From Plasmodium brasilianum (Eukaryota > Apicomplexa > Aconoidasida > Haemosporida > Plasmodiidae): a stretch of DNA of 64,000 nucleotides. Position numbers and translations under genes: made by a program. The DNA is taken from positions 1,150,001 through 1,214,000 of the forward strand of contig NC_090127.1 of the NCBI RefSeq assembly GCF_023973825.1, written 5' to 3'. Positions 11,454 through 22,339 of the stretch are shown here, in pieces. The notes under the pieces are model-generated. The model made no database searches. It saw only the letters and a list, made by a program, of their open reading frames with translations, and was not told the DNA's origin. Positions within the stretch are counted from its first letter, which is position 1; every line of letters starts with the position of its first letter.

Positions 11454-14400
11454 TTATTGTTTTTCACCCTTCAAGTATTTTTTAATGCGCCCTATGTCAT
11501 CATAATCCGCATTTGTATGGTCCCTCTCTGCATTCGTATCCCCACTTCTTTTTATAAAATCAATTATTTCACTGTCTTCATCAGAAGAGTAATTTTTGTG
11601 AATATCCATTCGATCTGTTGAGTTTTTAAACTCTTTTCCAAATTCCAAAGAATTGTCTATTTTCTTGTTATATTCGTCATTTTGCCTACTCCTGCAATTT
11701 TCACTGTGTAAAGTTTTTCCTCCCACCGTTGTAAATGATACGCCATTCATCGAATTTGTAGTATCCGCTGTATCATCAGCATTTGTAATATCCGCTGTAT
11801 CATCAGCATTTGTAATATCCGCTGTATCATCATCATTTGTAATATCCGCTGTATCATCAGCATTTGTAATATCCGCTGTATCATCAGCATTTGTAGTATC
11901 CGCTGTATCATCAGCATTTGTAGTATCCGTAATATCCACACTACTAACCATGCGCACTTGTTCTGTGCTTAGTTTTTCCTTATTAGAGCTAAGAAAAAGG
12001 CAGCTTGCCGCGTTTCGGCCAAAAGCATAGAGAAAATGAATTTTTTCCTCGTAGTCATTTAACTTATTCCAATCATGGTAACTTAAAGGAACAACATTGT
12101 ATTTTTTTTTTTGGAGAATATATTTTTTCAAATCACATATGGATGTACTAACTAGCGAATTAATATAATAGCTATAAGGACCTAAACACTGAATAATAAC
12201 ATTTGCTTCTGTTAACATGATATCAACACATATATTGTTAATATAAACATTTTTCAAATGATTTACATTTATTTTTCCTAAGATTCTTGATAACTCACTA
12301 ATCCATCTTGCGCAATATTTTGATTTTTTTTTTTTTATATCATAAGTATCAATATAATGATAGAAATCTTTTATATCCCTGGAAAATTTTTCAAATGTTG
12401 ATGGAAAAGCATACTGTAAATAATCACTCACGTATTTTAATTTTTCAATTTTATGATTTCCTAAGTGTTCTTTATGAGGCATTATTAAATAAGTTAGTTT
12501 CAAAATCATTTGCTCTGTACAAGAGATTAAACAAGTGCATGAGAAGAGTAGTAATACTAAAGACTGTAGATCGAAAAATTTATTTTTATAGGTCACATGT
12601 AATGATGACTTAGTTCTTTCATTTATATTATTGCTGCTGTTAGTATTATTTATAAAAACATTTCTTATTTTTTCCTCCTTTATTTTTCTACAACTCATTT
12701 CTTTCCCATCATATTCATCTGTGGAAGTAACTAATATTTTTCCTTCTTTAATGTTTACTCTCGTATCCTCTGTATGCTGTCTATTAAAATATGTCTTCTT
12801 ATGATCATTTATAATACTGCTATTACCTTCTTCTTCATTACAGACGAGATGATCAGGTTCCGTACTATTATGGATACCCCCTACATTTGTGTAATTATCG
12901 TGTACGATATTTAAATTATGTATATCTTGCTGAATTGATAATAATCCATCAGGATTTGAATTTCTGTATTTTTTTAAATCTTCTCCTGTAGAAGATTTAT
13001 TTAATGTGGTATATTCACAATAGTTACACGATAACAACTGCTCATCCAAATACTTATGAACAAATATATACAAATAATTATAAAATTTTGGATGATGAAA
13101 TTTTAATTTTGCAAAAGAATGAATAATTAAAGATAAATTATTTGGTGTACATTCTTTTGCTAACCTCTTGGCTGATCTACTCAAACATAGGAGCACATTA
13201 CCTTCTCTAATATCTAGTCGTGCTAGAGAAGATACAATTAGACATAAATGTAAGGGATGTGAAAAACAAAAATTATTTTGTAATTTTAAAATACATTTTT
13301 TCCAAAACGTTTTATGATATATATAAAAAAAAGCTAAAGAATTAGCCACCAATGCTATATCTTGAAATGTCCATTTAGATATATGAAAGCAAAATTGATT
13401 TGTTAATAATTCAATAGTATCATATTTTTTTATTTCTAATTTTTTAAAACTATTTAATACCAGTGCAATAGCACAACAGCTTAAATCATTTATCTTTTTC
13501 AATATAATAGTACTTAATAGGTTTATTAATCTATTATCTCTATACCCTATTTTACCAAAACACCAAAATAAAATTGCTACGTCACTTGCATCTAAATATG
13601 AAGAAATAACAAATGAGTTTTGAACATATTTTTTCCACAAATTTTCATCTCTTACATGATTTATTGAAGCTTTGTATATCCTTTTAATAATTTTGTTCTT
13701 ATTTTCGTAGTCTACCGAATCTGTTTGCAGACCTTTCGCGTTTTTGTTAACTGCATCGTTTTCTTCATTTTTCGCTCCAGCTTTTTCTACTTTTCTTCTT
13801 TCTTCTTCCTTTTGGCCTTTCCTTTTAAGCTCATCTAGAAGCTGCAAAGACCTTCTTTCAAAAATTGAATAACCATTTTCCATCATTTCTTTTTCCTTTC
13901 CCTTTTCCTTTTGTTTTTTCTTTTTTATATCAATATGATACTTCTTATTTATATAACTATTGGTAATTGTAAAACTGGTCAGGCAAATGTATTTTTTAAG
14001 CCACTGTCTCTTCTCTACACCCATATTTCGGATCCAATAATCCCTGTGTTTTCCATTAGACCTACCTAGATTTGAATTAAATGCTCTTATATTATCATTA
14101 CTATTTTTTCCTTCCTTATTTTTAAATACCTTTTCATCGTCTTTTGGTTTTCTTTCATATCCAATCCTGATTCCGCTACTTCTGTTCACATGTTTGCTAT
14201 TATAATTTGCTTCTAATGTGTTAAAACTTTCCATATCACGCGTATCACTTTTTACTACCTTATCCTTAAACTCATTATTTCCCTTTTCGGAATAATTATA
14301 ATTTATTCTCTTGTCATAACTGTGCTTAATGTTTATATCATCATTATGTTCAATTTTTTTCTTTTTATATTTTTTTGGTTGTGTACTTTTAATATCTTGA

Positions 14401-14576
14401 ACGCTCAGTAATTCCAAGATACTTACGTCCTTTACATTATATTTATTTTTTTCTCTTTTAAAATTTTGATCCCTTTTCTCTAAAATATTGTTATAATTTA
14501 TTAAGTCCTTAAATTTTCCTGTTCTTATATGTCTTACTCTATTCAACGTTAAGCAGCCTTTTCTCAGGGAATTCAT
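11454..14576 (-). CDS. Helical-repeat (HPR/RAP-type) organelle RNA-binding protein, putative
   Basis: A 1,040-residue protein starting at the first true ATG (14574-14576); the longer open frame upstream begins only at TTG. Residues 1-30 are basic and poor in acids (MNSLRKGCLTLNRVRHIR), which fits a mitochondrial presequence. Residues about 60-290 are low-complexity and charged. From about 310 to 480 there are degenerate helical repeats (DASDVAILFWCFGKIGYRD, DIALVANSLAFFY, CLIVSSLARLDIRE, NLSLIIHSFAKLKFHHPKF) of the type found in apicomplexan heptatricopeptide/RAP proteins, which bind organellar RNA. No C-terminal RAP domain is obvious. A further helical region follows near 670-860, then a nine-residue tandem repeat. 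The family call is by pattern; the RNA target is unknown. Confidence 0.6.
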   Translation of the reverse strand: MNSLRKGCLTLNRVRHIRTGKFKDLINYNNILEKRDQNFKREKNKYNVKDVSILELLSVQDIKSTQPKKYKKKKIEHNDDINIKHSYDKRINYNYSEKGNNEFKDKVVKSDTRDMESFNTLEANYNSKHVNRSSGIRIGYERKPKDDEKVFKNKEGKNSNDNIRAFNSNLGRSNGKHRDYWIRNMGVEKRQWLKKYICLTSFTITNSYINKKYHIDIKKKKQKEKGKEKEMMENGYSIFERRSLQLLDELKRKGQKEEERRKVEKAGAKNEENDAVNKNAKGLQTDSVDYENKNKIIKRIYKASINHVRDENLWKKYVQNSFVISSYLDASDVAILFWCFGKIGYRDNRLINLLSTIILKKINDLSCCAIALVLNSFKKLEIKKYDTIELLTNQFCFHISKWTFQDIALVANSLAFFYIYHKTFWKKCILKLQNNFCFSHPLHLCLIVSSLARLDIREGNVLLCLSRSAKRLAKECTPNNLSLIIHSFAKLKFHHPKFYNYLYIFVHKYLDEQLLSCNYCEYTTLNKSSTGEDLKKYRNSNPDGLLSIQQDIHNLNIVHDNYTNVGGIHNSTEPDHLVCNEEEGNSSIINDHKKTYFNRQHTEDTRVNIKEGKILVTSTDEYDGKEMSCRKIKEEKIRNVFINNTNSSNNINERTKSSLHVTYKNKFFDLQSLVLLLFSCTCLISCTEQMILKLTYLIMPHKEHLGNHKIEKLKYVSDYLQYAFPSTFEKFSRDIKDFYHYIDTYDIKKKKSKYCARWISELSRILGKINVNHLKNVYINNICVDIMLTEANVIIQCLGPYSYYINSLVSTSICDLKKYILQKKKYNVVPLSYHDWNKLNDYEEKIHFLYAFGRNAASCLFLSSNKEKLSTEQVRMVSSVDITDTTNADDTADTTNADDTADITNADDTADITNDDDTADITNADDTADITNADDTADTTNSMNGVSFTTVGGKTLHSENCRSRQNDEYNKKIDNSLEFGKEFKNSTDRMDIHKNYSSDEDSEIIDFIKRSGDTNAERDHTNADYDDIGRIKKYLKGEKQ
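11753..11938 (-). repeat. 27-bp in-frame repeat encoding nine-residue units
   Basis: About seven tandem copies of a 27-bp unit within the preceding gene. They encode DDTADITNA-like units with I/T and A/D variation. The unit is a multiple of 3, so copy-number change would not break the frame. Confidence 0.92.
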
Positions 14577-16164
14577 TGTAACCGGCCCTGAGTTAATAAA
14601 ATATACACGCTGATCCAACGGGTGCTAAATATACAAACCGATTGATCGGGTTCTCAATATACAAATTAACGCAGTAATCAATGAATATAGTAACCACTTC
14701 AACTCGTATTACATGTACACACTTCTTTCCCCGCTGTTAACACCTTTAACATTATTTTTATTGTAATACCCTTATTCCTAAAATGTGTTGTTCTATATTT
14801 TCATATTGTCTATATGATCATATGTTTGGTTGTTAATTTTTTTCTTTATTTATTTTTCTGTATGTCTATCTACCTATCTCCATATCTATTATTATCCGGA
14901 ATTAATATTTTAAGCACACTCTATATATTATTACAGCAAAACAACATTTTATTTCAAAAGAAATAAAATCATTTTTACATACGTCTGCGATTTAATATGA
15001 AATAAAAAGAAACATATTTATACTACTGTCAAGAGGTCCACATATATTACATAACAAAGTAGTCTAAAACTTTTTCAGACTAGCTATAAAATTGAAGCTA
15101 CTTTCCTTTTTAGAAATATATACATACACTTATAGGTAAAACGCTCTCTTTGAAAAATACCCACAAGTGAAACAGAAAACAAAATAAAAATAAAAAATAA
15201 TAAAAATAAAAAATAATAAAAATAAAAAATAATAAAAAAACAAATAATAAAAAAGTAAATAATAAAAAAACAAATAATAAAAAAGTAAATAATAAAAAAA
15301 TAAATAATAAAAAAATAAATAATAAAAAAGTAAATAATAAAAAAATAAATAATAAAAAAATAAATAATAAAAAAATAAATAATAAAAAAATAAATACATA
15401 GATAAATAAAAAAATTAATTAGTTAATATGTTAATTAGTTAATATGTCAATTAGTTAGTCAATTAGTTAATTAGAACAAGATACATATAGACATCATTCT
15501 GTTTCCTGTACATAATTACATCATAAAAAATAAAATAATGTAACATATTTTTCACACATAACATAAAGGCATAAGTACTTTAACACTAGTAGCGCCGATG
15601 TCATTTTGATTTCTATTATTCAAGCAAAAAAGTATAGAAAAAAAAAAAAAAAAAAAAAAGAGCCATATTTTACAAATGTATCAAATTGTATACATATAAA
15701 TAAGTCATACATACTTCAATAATTTATTGAAATTACTATAGAGTAAAAATTAAGATGAAAAAAATGGAACTTTAAGATATATATTATATTCCTACTGGTT
15801 ACATGAACGAAAAAAAATAAAATAAAATAAAATAAAAAGGGGCCACAAAAGAGAAAACTTTTTTTTTTTTAAATAAATTTTTTTACGTATAAATTAATAG
15901 CTTCTAAAAAAAAAAAATGCAAAAGGAAAAATAGCTGTTCTCGAATGCTCTATAAAACTTTACTAATTTTTTTATTCTCGCAATACTGTAAAAACATTCC
16001 CAATTTTCAATATTTAAACTAATCATATTTAAAGTGTACATATATACATACATGTATATTTGAATATTTATGTATATATGATGTACAAATGTGATAATGC
16101 TTAATTATTCTTGAAAGTGATTGCAGAGTCTGTTTGACCATACAGAACACGAACAAATATTATT

Positions 16165-16230
<66 letters not shown>

Positions 16231-16294
16231 GTGTATATATATTTATACACAACGCTAACAAGTGGAGGTGATAACGAAGAGTAATCAGGAGAAA
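14577..16294. other. Divergent intergenic spacer
   Basis: This lies between two divergently transcribed genes, so it should hold both promoters. It contains the 15-bp array below, long poly-A runs (near 15640) and an (AT)n tract at about 16168-16222 ending some 70 bases before the plus-strand ATG. No gene is seen. Confidence 0.6.
15182..15396. repeat. 15-bp A-rich minisatellite
   Basis: About 13 copies of a TAAATAATAAAAAAA-like unit, with G or C substitutions at one position in some copies. The minus strand reads as a Phe/Tyr/Leu ORF, an artefact of the 15-bp period. Confidence 0.85.
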
Positions 16295-17317
16295 ATGATT
16301 TTAAAAAGGGCATACCCTTTTGTTGTTGCAATTTTGCTCTTTATATCTTCACTATGTGTTGATGCAGGATGATCCAAGAAGTTACATATAAAACTGCCGA
16401 ATGAAGATGATGATTATTTAGGAAAATTAATTAACGTTTTTAATAATATATGTAACTATTCGGTAAATAACAAAGCAAAAATTACGAAAATATTAACAAC
16501 ATCATTACTCTCAGCTTATTCAATCAATTCGTTATACAATTCTGGTGTTACGTTTAAAAAAAGCCCTCATTATTCTCTATATGTTCCATCGAACATTTAT
16601 ATTAAAAATTTAATTAAAAAATTAAAGAAAAATTATGAATTAAAAACAAATGGATTTACAGAACATAAAATATTTGAAAAAACCTTTACATATGACAATA
16701 TTAACTTAAAAGTTGTAGAAATGTATGTTGTGAATAATATTATAAATTTTTCAAATTTTTTGCCTGATAAGTTCAGAAAAGAATCATCATATAAATTCTT
16801 AAAATACAAAGAATTCGAAAATGTGGAAAATTTATTTAATTGTGTTAAGGTATTGATGTATGGAAATGAAATTTTAATATTCCAAGGAAAATTGAAAAAA
16901 CATTTTTGGATACACCTACCTTTAAAATATCAAATTGTAAAAACAGAGGAGGATACAAATAACTACACATTAACATTTATTCCATTACAGAAATATTATT
17001 CTAATTACATTATTGAAATAAAAATAAAAAAAGAAAAGAGTAGTATAAAATATGTAACATATATTAAATCTAGAGAAAAGAAAAACGATACTAATATGTT
17101 TCATATGAATATCGTAAAAAGCATTGCAACGTATTTAACATATGATATCTTTGAGGGAATAAACAATAACATCCATATATTTTATAAAAGAAATCTAAAA
17201 TATAATAAAATGAATTTTATTAGATCAAAAAATTTATTAAGAAAAAAAACGAATTCAAATATGAAACTTGTCTTTCCAATTATGCAAACTCATAATTTTA
17301 AAATTAAACGGTATTAA
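16295..17317 (+). pseudogene. Secreted Plasmodium protein gene with one in-frame TGA
   Basis: From ATG 16295 the frame encodes a classic signal peptide of about 24 residues (MILKRAYPFVVAILLFISS, then LCVDAG) and meets TGA at 16370-16372. The same frame then runs open for 314 codons to TAA at 17315-17317, starting SKKLHIKLPNEDDDYLG. No other stop occurs in 340 codons. Codon use after the TGA is ordinary for Plasmodium, and the first ATG after it is not until 16721. No intron of plausible length (GT-AG) removes the stop. The mature region has no domain I recognise; it is Lys/Asn/Ile-rich, with an aromatic core (IFQGKLKKHFWIHLPLKY) and a basic C-terminus. It may be a recent pseudogene, a read-through gene, or an error at one base. 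Confidence 0.7.
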
Positions 17318-18512
17318 GCATTATATAATCAAAACTATTTGCTTTGTTTGTATGCCTGTTGCATATATAATCAAAATATTATTTGTCAAAAAAAAGCAGC
17401 AGTACTTTCTTTTTTAACATACAATTTGAGAGGACGTCATATTTGGTTAACATCCTCTAATATATGGCTTAATTTTTACCTAAAAATGACAATAAGAGTA
17501 ATGGTATATTTTATTATTCAATTTGCTACTACACACTATCGTACTGTTTTGGTGTTATTTTAAACACACATATCTGTATCGTTAAAAACATTTGAGTAAC
17601 TTCATCATCTTTATAACAAAATGAACCAGCGCGCAAATACATGAACAAGCGAAAGCATGAACGAATGAAGAGTTATTCCAAAATCCTTACTAAAGGGCGG
17701 GATAAATCTGATATGTTCATACTAAGATTTGTCATTTGAACCTTTTTATATTTTTTTTTTTATCCCCTTGTTAATAAGTTTTATTCTTTTTATCCCCTTG
17801 TTAATAAGTTTTATTCTTTTTATTTCTTGTTAAAAAATTTTTTTTTTTTTATTTCTTGTTAATAAATTTTATTTTTTTTATTTCTTGTTAATAAATTTTA
17901 TTTTTTTTATTTCCTGTTAATAAATTTTATTTTTTTTATTTCCTGTTAATAAATTTTATTTTTTTTATTTCCTGTTAATAAATTTTATTTTTCTTATTTC
18001 CTGTTAATAAATTTTATTTTTTTTATTTCCTGTTAATAAATTTTATTTTTTTTATTTCCTGTTAAATTCTATATTTTTTATTCACAGTTAAAAACGTTCA
18101 TTTTTTTTCACTTCATCATATTTTAATTCTCTCTTTTTCTTTTTTTTCGAAGATTAATCTTATTAAAGCGTTTTAAAATTTACAAAATAATTACATCTTT
18201 TATGAAAAAACTTTTCAATACATATTACAATAAAATATAAAAGTACATTCTTGATAGGTGGTAAAAATTAATATATAAAATTAAAAGAGGTTGTGCAAAA
18301 AAATAAAAATAAAATAATAAAATAATAAAATAAATAAATATACAAAAATATAAATAAATACACAAATATAAAAATAAATAAATATGTACACACACATATA
18401 TATAAATATATATATATATTTATTTATATATATATATATACATATATATATACATACACATCTATGTTATCAGTTTTGCATATTTTAAACTTTTTGCCTT
18501 AAGTAAAAGAGA
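17318..18512. other. Convergent intergenic spacer
   Basis: This holds the 3' flanks of the secreted-protein gene and of SOD. Bases 17600-17735 are noticeably richer in G+C than their surroundings and contain a short plus ORF (MNKRKHERMKSYSKILTKGR...) and, antisense, a segment ending in a good splice donor. I do not annotate either. The 29-bp array and (TA)n tracts fill most of the rest. Confidence 0.55.
17764..18068. repeat. 29-bp T-rich minisatellite, about ten copies
   Basis: The core is CTGTTAATAAATTTTATTTT followed by TTTTATTTC. Left-hand copies vary in length and base at the start (CCCCTTG in place of TTCCTG). The array sits in the 3' flank of SOD. Confidence 0.88.
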
Positions 18513-19109
18513 TTATTTCTGTAAAGCGTTTTTCAAGTTTTCGTTGGCGAAATTCCAATTAACTAAATTCCACCATGCCTTAACATAGGCAGCCCTATCG
18601 TTTCTATAGTCAATATAGTAAGCATGCTCCCAAATATCACATGTTAGTATAGGAATTCCAGTATTATCTTTTATTGGATTTCCCGCATCATGCGTTTGTA
18701 ATATTACTAATTTATTATTATTATTTAAAGCTAGCCAACCCCAACCTGACCCAAAATGACCACATAATATATTTGAAAATTCATCTTTGAAATTATTAAA
18801 AGATCCAAAATCTTCCTGAATTTTTTCTTTAATTTCTCCATGAGGTTCTCCGCCACAGTTTGGTCCCATGGAATCCCAATAAAAACTATGATTCCATATT
18901 TGAGCAGCGTTGTTAAAAATTGCACCTGTCGATTCTTTTAGTATTTCAATTAATGATTTACTAGCATATGGGGTATCTTTAATTAATCCATTTAATTTAT
19001 TTACATATCCCATATGATGCTTGTTGTAATGAAAATTCAACGTCTCCTCACTTATATGGGGTGATAATGCATTAAATGCATATTTTAATTTTGGTAGTGA
19101 AATAACCAT
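18513..19109 (-). CDS. SOD1: Iron superoxide dismutase (FeSOD)
   Basis: A 198-residue cytosolic Fe-superoxide dismutase that converts superoxide to oxygen and hydrogen peroxide. The four metal ligands are in place: H27 (NFHYNKHH), H74 (IWNHSFYW), D158 and H162 (CDIWEHAYY). Q70 (NNAAQ) lies in the position typical of the iron form, and the GSGWGWL active-site segment (120-126) is intact. The start is the only sensible ATG (19107-19109); there is no leader peptide, as in the P. falciparum cytosolic enzyme of the same length. One exon. It is a key antioxidant of the blood-stage parasite, which lacks an erythrocyte-type Cu/Zn enzyme of its own. Confidence 0.96.
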   Translation of the reverse strand: MVISLPKLKYAFNALSPHISEETLNFHYNKHHMGYVNKLNGLIKDTPYASKSLIEILKESTGAIFNNAAQIWNHSFYWDSMGPNCGGEPHGEIKEKIQEDFGSFNNFKDEFSNILCGHFGSGWGWLALNNNNKLVILQTHDAGNPIKDNTGIPILTCDIWEHAYYIDYRNDRAAYVKAWWNLVNWNFANENLKNALQK

Positions 19110-19279
19110 TGCGTATTATTTTGCTTCTTTATTTTTATATTATTAACTGGGAGGCTCTTCCGTTGTTAATGCTCACATAAAGAGGTTCTTCAAAAAAAAT
19201 ATTTTTATTTTTATTACACCTAAAAATATGTTCTTGACGGAAAAAAATATTTCTCACATTTAAAGAATACATAAATAGA

Positions 19280-19319
<40 letters not shown>

Positions 19320-21063
19320 CACATATATACACATATACATACATACACATATATATACATATATACATAAATACATATATACATACTTATATATATACAC
19401 ATATACATATATATACATACATATATATATACACATATACATATATATACATACATATATATATACACATATATACATACATATATATATACACATATAC
19501 ATATATATACATATATATACATACATATATATATACATAAGCTTCCCCTTTTTTTTTGCTTTTTTCTTACTTTAGAAGCTTAAAACTGATACAGAAATTT
19601 TGTGAACGGTTAAATAATCAACTATAATTTTTAAGTTATTGAAAAAAGGCAAGTGGATTACACAAAATTTTTTTAATTTTTATAAGAAAGTGCAAAAAAA
19701 AAAAAAAATATAAATAAATATACTTGAAATTTGCAGATTAATTTTTTTTTATTTCTTATTTCTTTTATTTATGTAATTTATTTTAGTTTATTTAATTTAT
19801 CTTTTTTTTTTTTTTTTTTTTTTGAAGGGTTCAAAAGCAGTTGAGTTCAAATGCAAGTAATAACTTCTCATAAAAATCAAATATTTACATGTTTACAAAA
19901 AAAAAAAAAAAAAAAAATAAGCATGTGAAATGTATATCAAATTACACATATTCTCATGTATATATTTTAACATATATATGTATATGCATTTATCGCACAT
20001 ATATGTGTTTTACTACTAAAACGTTACATTTTATATCTTTGCACTTTACGAAAACTTGAATAAATTGAAGCACAAACTCTTTTTTAAAAAACCCACGAAT
20101 TTATAAAGTTGCATACATAGTTATTAAAGTTATTGTTTTGAACTTTTTATAATATGTTACGCAAAAAATGCAATTTAAGGGAATTATATAAGAGAACATA
20201 TTTTATTTTTTTATAAAAAACATTACTTTGAAGTGTTATTCTATTACTTTTAATTTGTTGGAGCTACACGTAAATGTAGTAACACTAGTGTACATGTTTA
20301 CTATTTTTATAATTGGTACTAATTTATTTTTTTTCGTAATCATCAGTCCATAGTGGAATTCTTTTAAAAATATTGTTCTTATACTTGCCATGAAATAATG
20401 AATAAAAAAATAAAAAAAAAAAAAATTAAAACTGAAGTAACAATAAATGACGCTGCAACTAAAACAGGATTACTTTTATGTACATACGTATCACCAGTTA
20501 TGCCATAAAGCACAAAATTATATATAGTGTGTAAGCATTTTTAGTAACAACTGTGGATTAGTTTTATATATAACATGTGCAAATTATATAAAAATGCTTA
20601 TATAAATATAGACAAGGATAAATAAAAAGAAGAAAATAATCCGTTCGGCCTGTACGAAGAACAAGATAATAATTTACTTCTGTTAATAAAACATTACTGA
20701 TGTATAAATATCAAACAAAAAAAAGAGAATATATTTAAAATTGCCATTTAAAATACAATATAAAATATGACTGGCGGAATATTTTTCTTTTTTTATTTTA
20801 ACACACCAATTTGAAAACAAATTTTTCTTCATTTCAGTAAAGTATAAAATTCTTTTTAGTTCTATGATTTCTCAAAATAGGTATAAATTAGCAAAAAGAA
20901 AAAAAGATAGCCAAAAATAATAAAATAATGAAGTTATAAAATAATGAAGCAAAAAAACAACGACGTGATATAATAATGAAGAAAATAAAAAAAAAACGGA
21001 AGGCACACTTTTTTAACGTTTTTATAATGGCTTCATATATATATGCATTATAAGCCCCCAATA
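19110..21063. other. Intergenic spacer; possible hidden exons on the minus strand
   Basis: The SOD upstream flank at 19270-19545 is a TATACATA microsatellite. Poly-T/A runs follow. On the minus strand, 20236-20832 holds several open segments with splice-like borders (see findings), but I could not fix one model, so none is annotated as a gene. Confidence 0.5.
19278..19542. repeat. TATACATA microsatellite
   Basis: Interleaved TA and TACATA units of 6-18 bp. It encodes Met/Tyr/Ile/Cys strings in every minus frame, which I reject as genes. Confidence 0.9.
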
Positions 21064-22047
21064 TTAATTAAATGTAAATTTTTTTTTTTTTTTACCCTTT
21101 GTTTTTTTACAAAGTTGAATAGTATTATGTAAAACGTTACCTTCAAAATATATGTTCGATAAATTATTTAGAATCATTTTTGCATATTTATTCATTTCAT
21201 TTTCGTTAATTGTAAAATTTAAATAGTTTAAATTTTTCATTTTTCCTAAAGAAGCTATAGTGGGCAGTTCATATTTATATATACTTTTTTTTTCGTTTAT
21301 TCTGTTTCTACTTTTTCTGTTATAAGTTTTATCATAAAGTCCAGAAGAATCATATTTCTGGTACGTACCTAAATATGCTGGATCGTTATAACTCTTATTT
21401 GATAGAATTTTTTTTTTTTTGTTATGTAAGTTATTTTTTTTCAAAGCACAATCTTTTTTTTGTGTATAAAGATCTTTTGATTTTAATAAATTATCTCCTC
21501 CCTTTTCTCCGTTTAATATAGTAGAGCAAGTTTGCAGTACAACGTTATTTTCAGCTTTTAATGAAACACCTTTATTATTATGTGGAAGAAAGGTAATAAC
21601 ACAGTTGTCATTAGAATTATGTCCTTCTGGAAATTTAGGTGTAGAACTTTTTTTTATCTTTCCATTGTGAAAATTTTTTCGTACAAGCCTCTCTTTTATG
21701 TTATTTAGAATAACGCTAGATTTATGTTCCCTAGTGTACGGTTCATATTGTTCTGTTAAGTCTACGTCTTTATCTTCGTTCCCTCCATCCTTTTCCCCTT
21801 TGTTCTCCTTCTCCTTCACTTCTTCCATTTCTACCGCTTCATCAACCATATGATTAACTTTTATCTTCCCAACTAGCATATTTTGTAAAACATTTTCCTT
21901 CTTTGAAGCCATCAAACATTGCTTCCTTGTTGAGTATGTACCACAATGGGCATTATCAGGAGTTGGTACCTTTTTCCTTTTGGAATATTTTAAATAGCCA
22001 TTAAAATATATTTCTCCCCTTTTGACAGTTTTGTTCACGTTGTTCAT
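21064..22047 (-). CDS. Plasmodium protein of unknown function (327 aa)
   Basis: A single-exon 327-residue protein that I do not recognise. It starts at ATG 22045-22047 and has no signal peptide or membrane segment. Residues 1-60 are basic; 70-105 are strongly acidic (VDEAVEMEEVKEKENKGEKD); 120-250 are Lys/Asn-rich. The most protein-like part is C-terminal, about 255-310 (KYELPTIASLGKMKNLNYL, then an Asn-rich helix ending NNLSNIYFEG), followed by a Lys-rich tail. The two charged blocks suggest a nuclear or cytoskeletal protein, but that is inference. A 15-bp repeat lies some 30 bp upstream of the start codon. Confidence 0.72.
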   Translation of the reverse strand: MNNVNKTVKRGEIYFNGYLKYSKRKKVPTPDNAHCGTYSTRKQCLMASKKENVLQNMLVGKIKVNHMVDEAVEMEEVKEKENKGEKDGGNEDKDVDLTEQYEPYTREHKSSVILNNIKERLVRKNFHNGKIKKSSTPKFPEGHNSNDNCVITFLPHNNKGVSLKAENNVVLQTCSTILNGEKGGDNLLKSKDLYTQKKDCALKKNNLHNKKKKILSNKSYNDPAYLGTYQKYDSSGLYDKTYNRKSRNRINEKKSIYKYELPTIASLGKMKNLNYLNFTINENEMNKYAKMILNNLSNIYFEGNVLHNTIQLCKKTKGKKKKKFTFN

Positions 22048-22075
22048 TTTGTTTATTCAATTCCGTTTTGTACTG

Positions 22076-22232
22076 TTGTGTTTTGCTATGTTGTGTTTTG
22101 CTATGTTGTGTTTTGCTATGTTATGTTTTGCTATGTTGTGTTTTGCTATGTTGTGTTTTGCTATGTTGTGTTTTGCTATGTTGTGTTTTGCTATGTTGTG
22201 TTTTGCTATGTTGTGTTTTGTTATGTTATGTT
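22076..22232. repeat. 15-bp TGTTTTGCTATGTTG minisatellite, about ten copies
   Basis: Near-perfect tandem copies beginning about 30 bp upstream of the ATG of the 327-aa gene, so in its 5' leader or promoter. The repeat creates Leu/Cys/Phe/Met ORFs in all plus frames. On the transcribed strand it reads ACATAGCAAAACACA. Confidence 0.93.
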
Positions 22233-22339
22233 TTTTTTTGTTTTCTCTTTAAGAGCGAAACTTTTGCAAAAGCTGCTTTTAAATTTTCCAAAAAGTTGAC
22301 TAAAGGGTTAAAAGTATAGGGCAGAAAAAAAATTTTATG

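Noticed and set aside
14577..14618. Extension of the helical-repeat protein by 14 residues
   Set aside because: The extension starts at TTG. The first ATG (14574-14576) is followed by a presequence-like segment.
16356..16378. A mini-intron (GTGTTGATGCAGGATGATCC…) that would remove the in-frame TGA
   Set aside because: It would be about 22 nt, shorter than any plausible spliceosomal intron, and has no proper acceptor.
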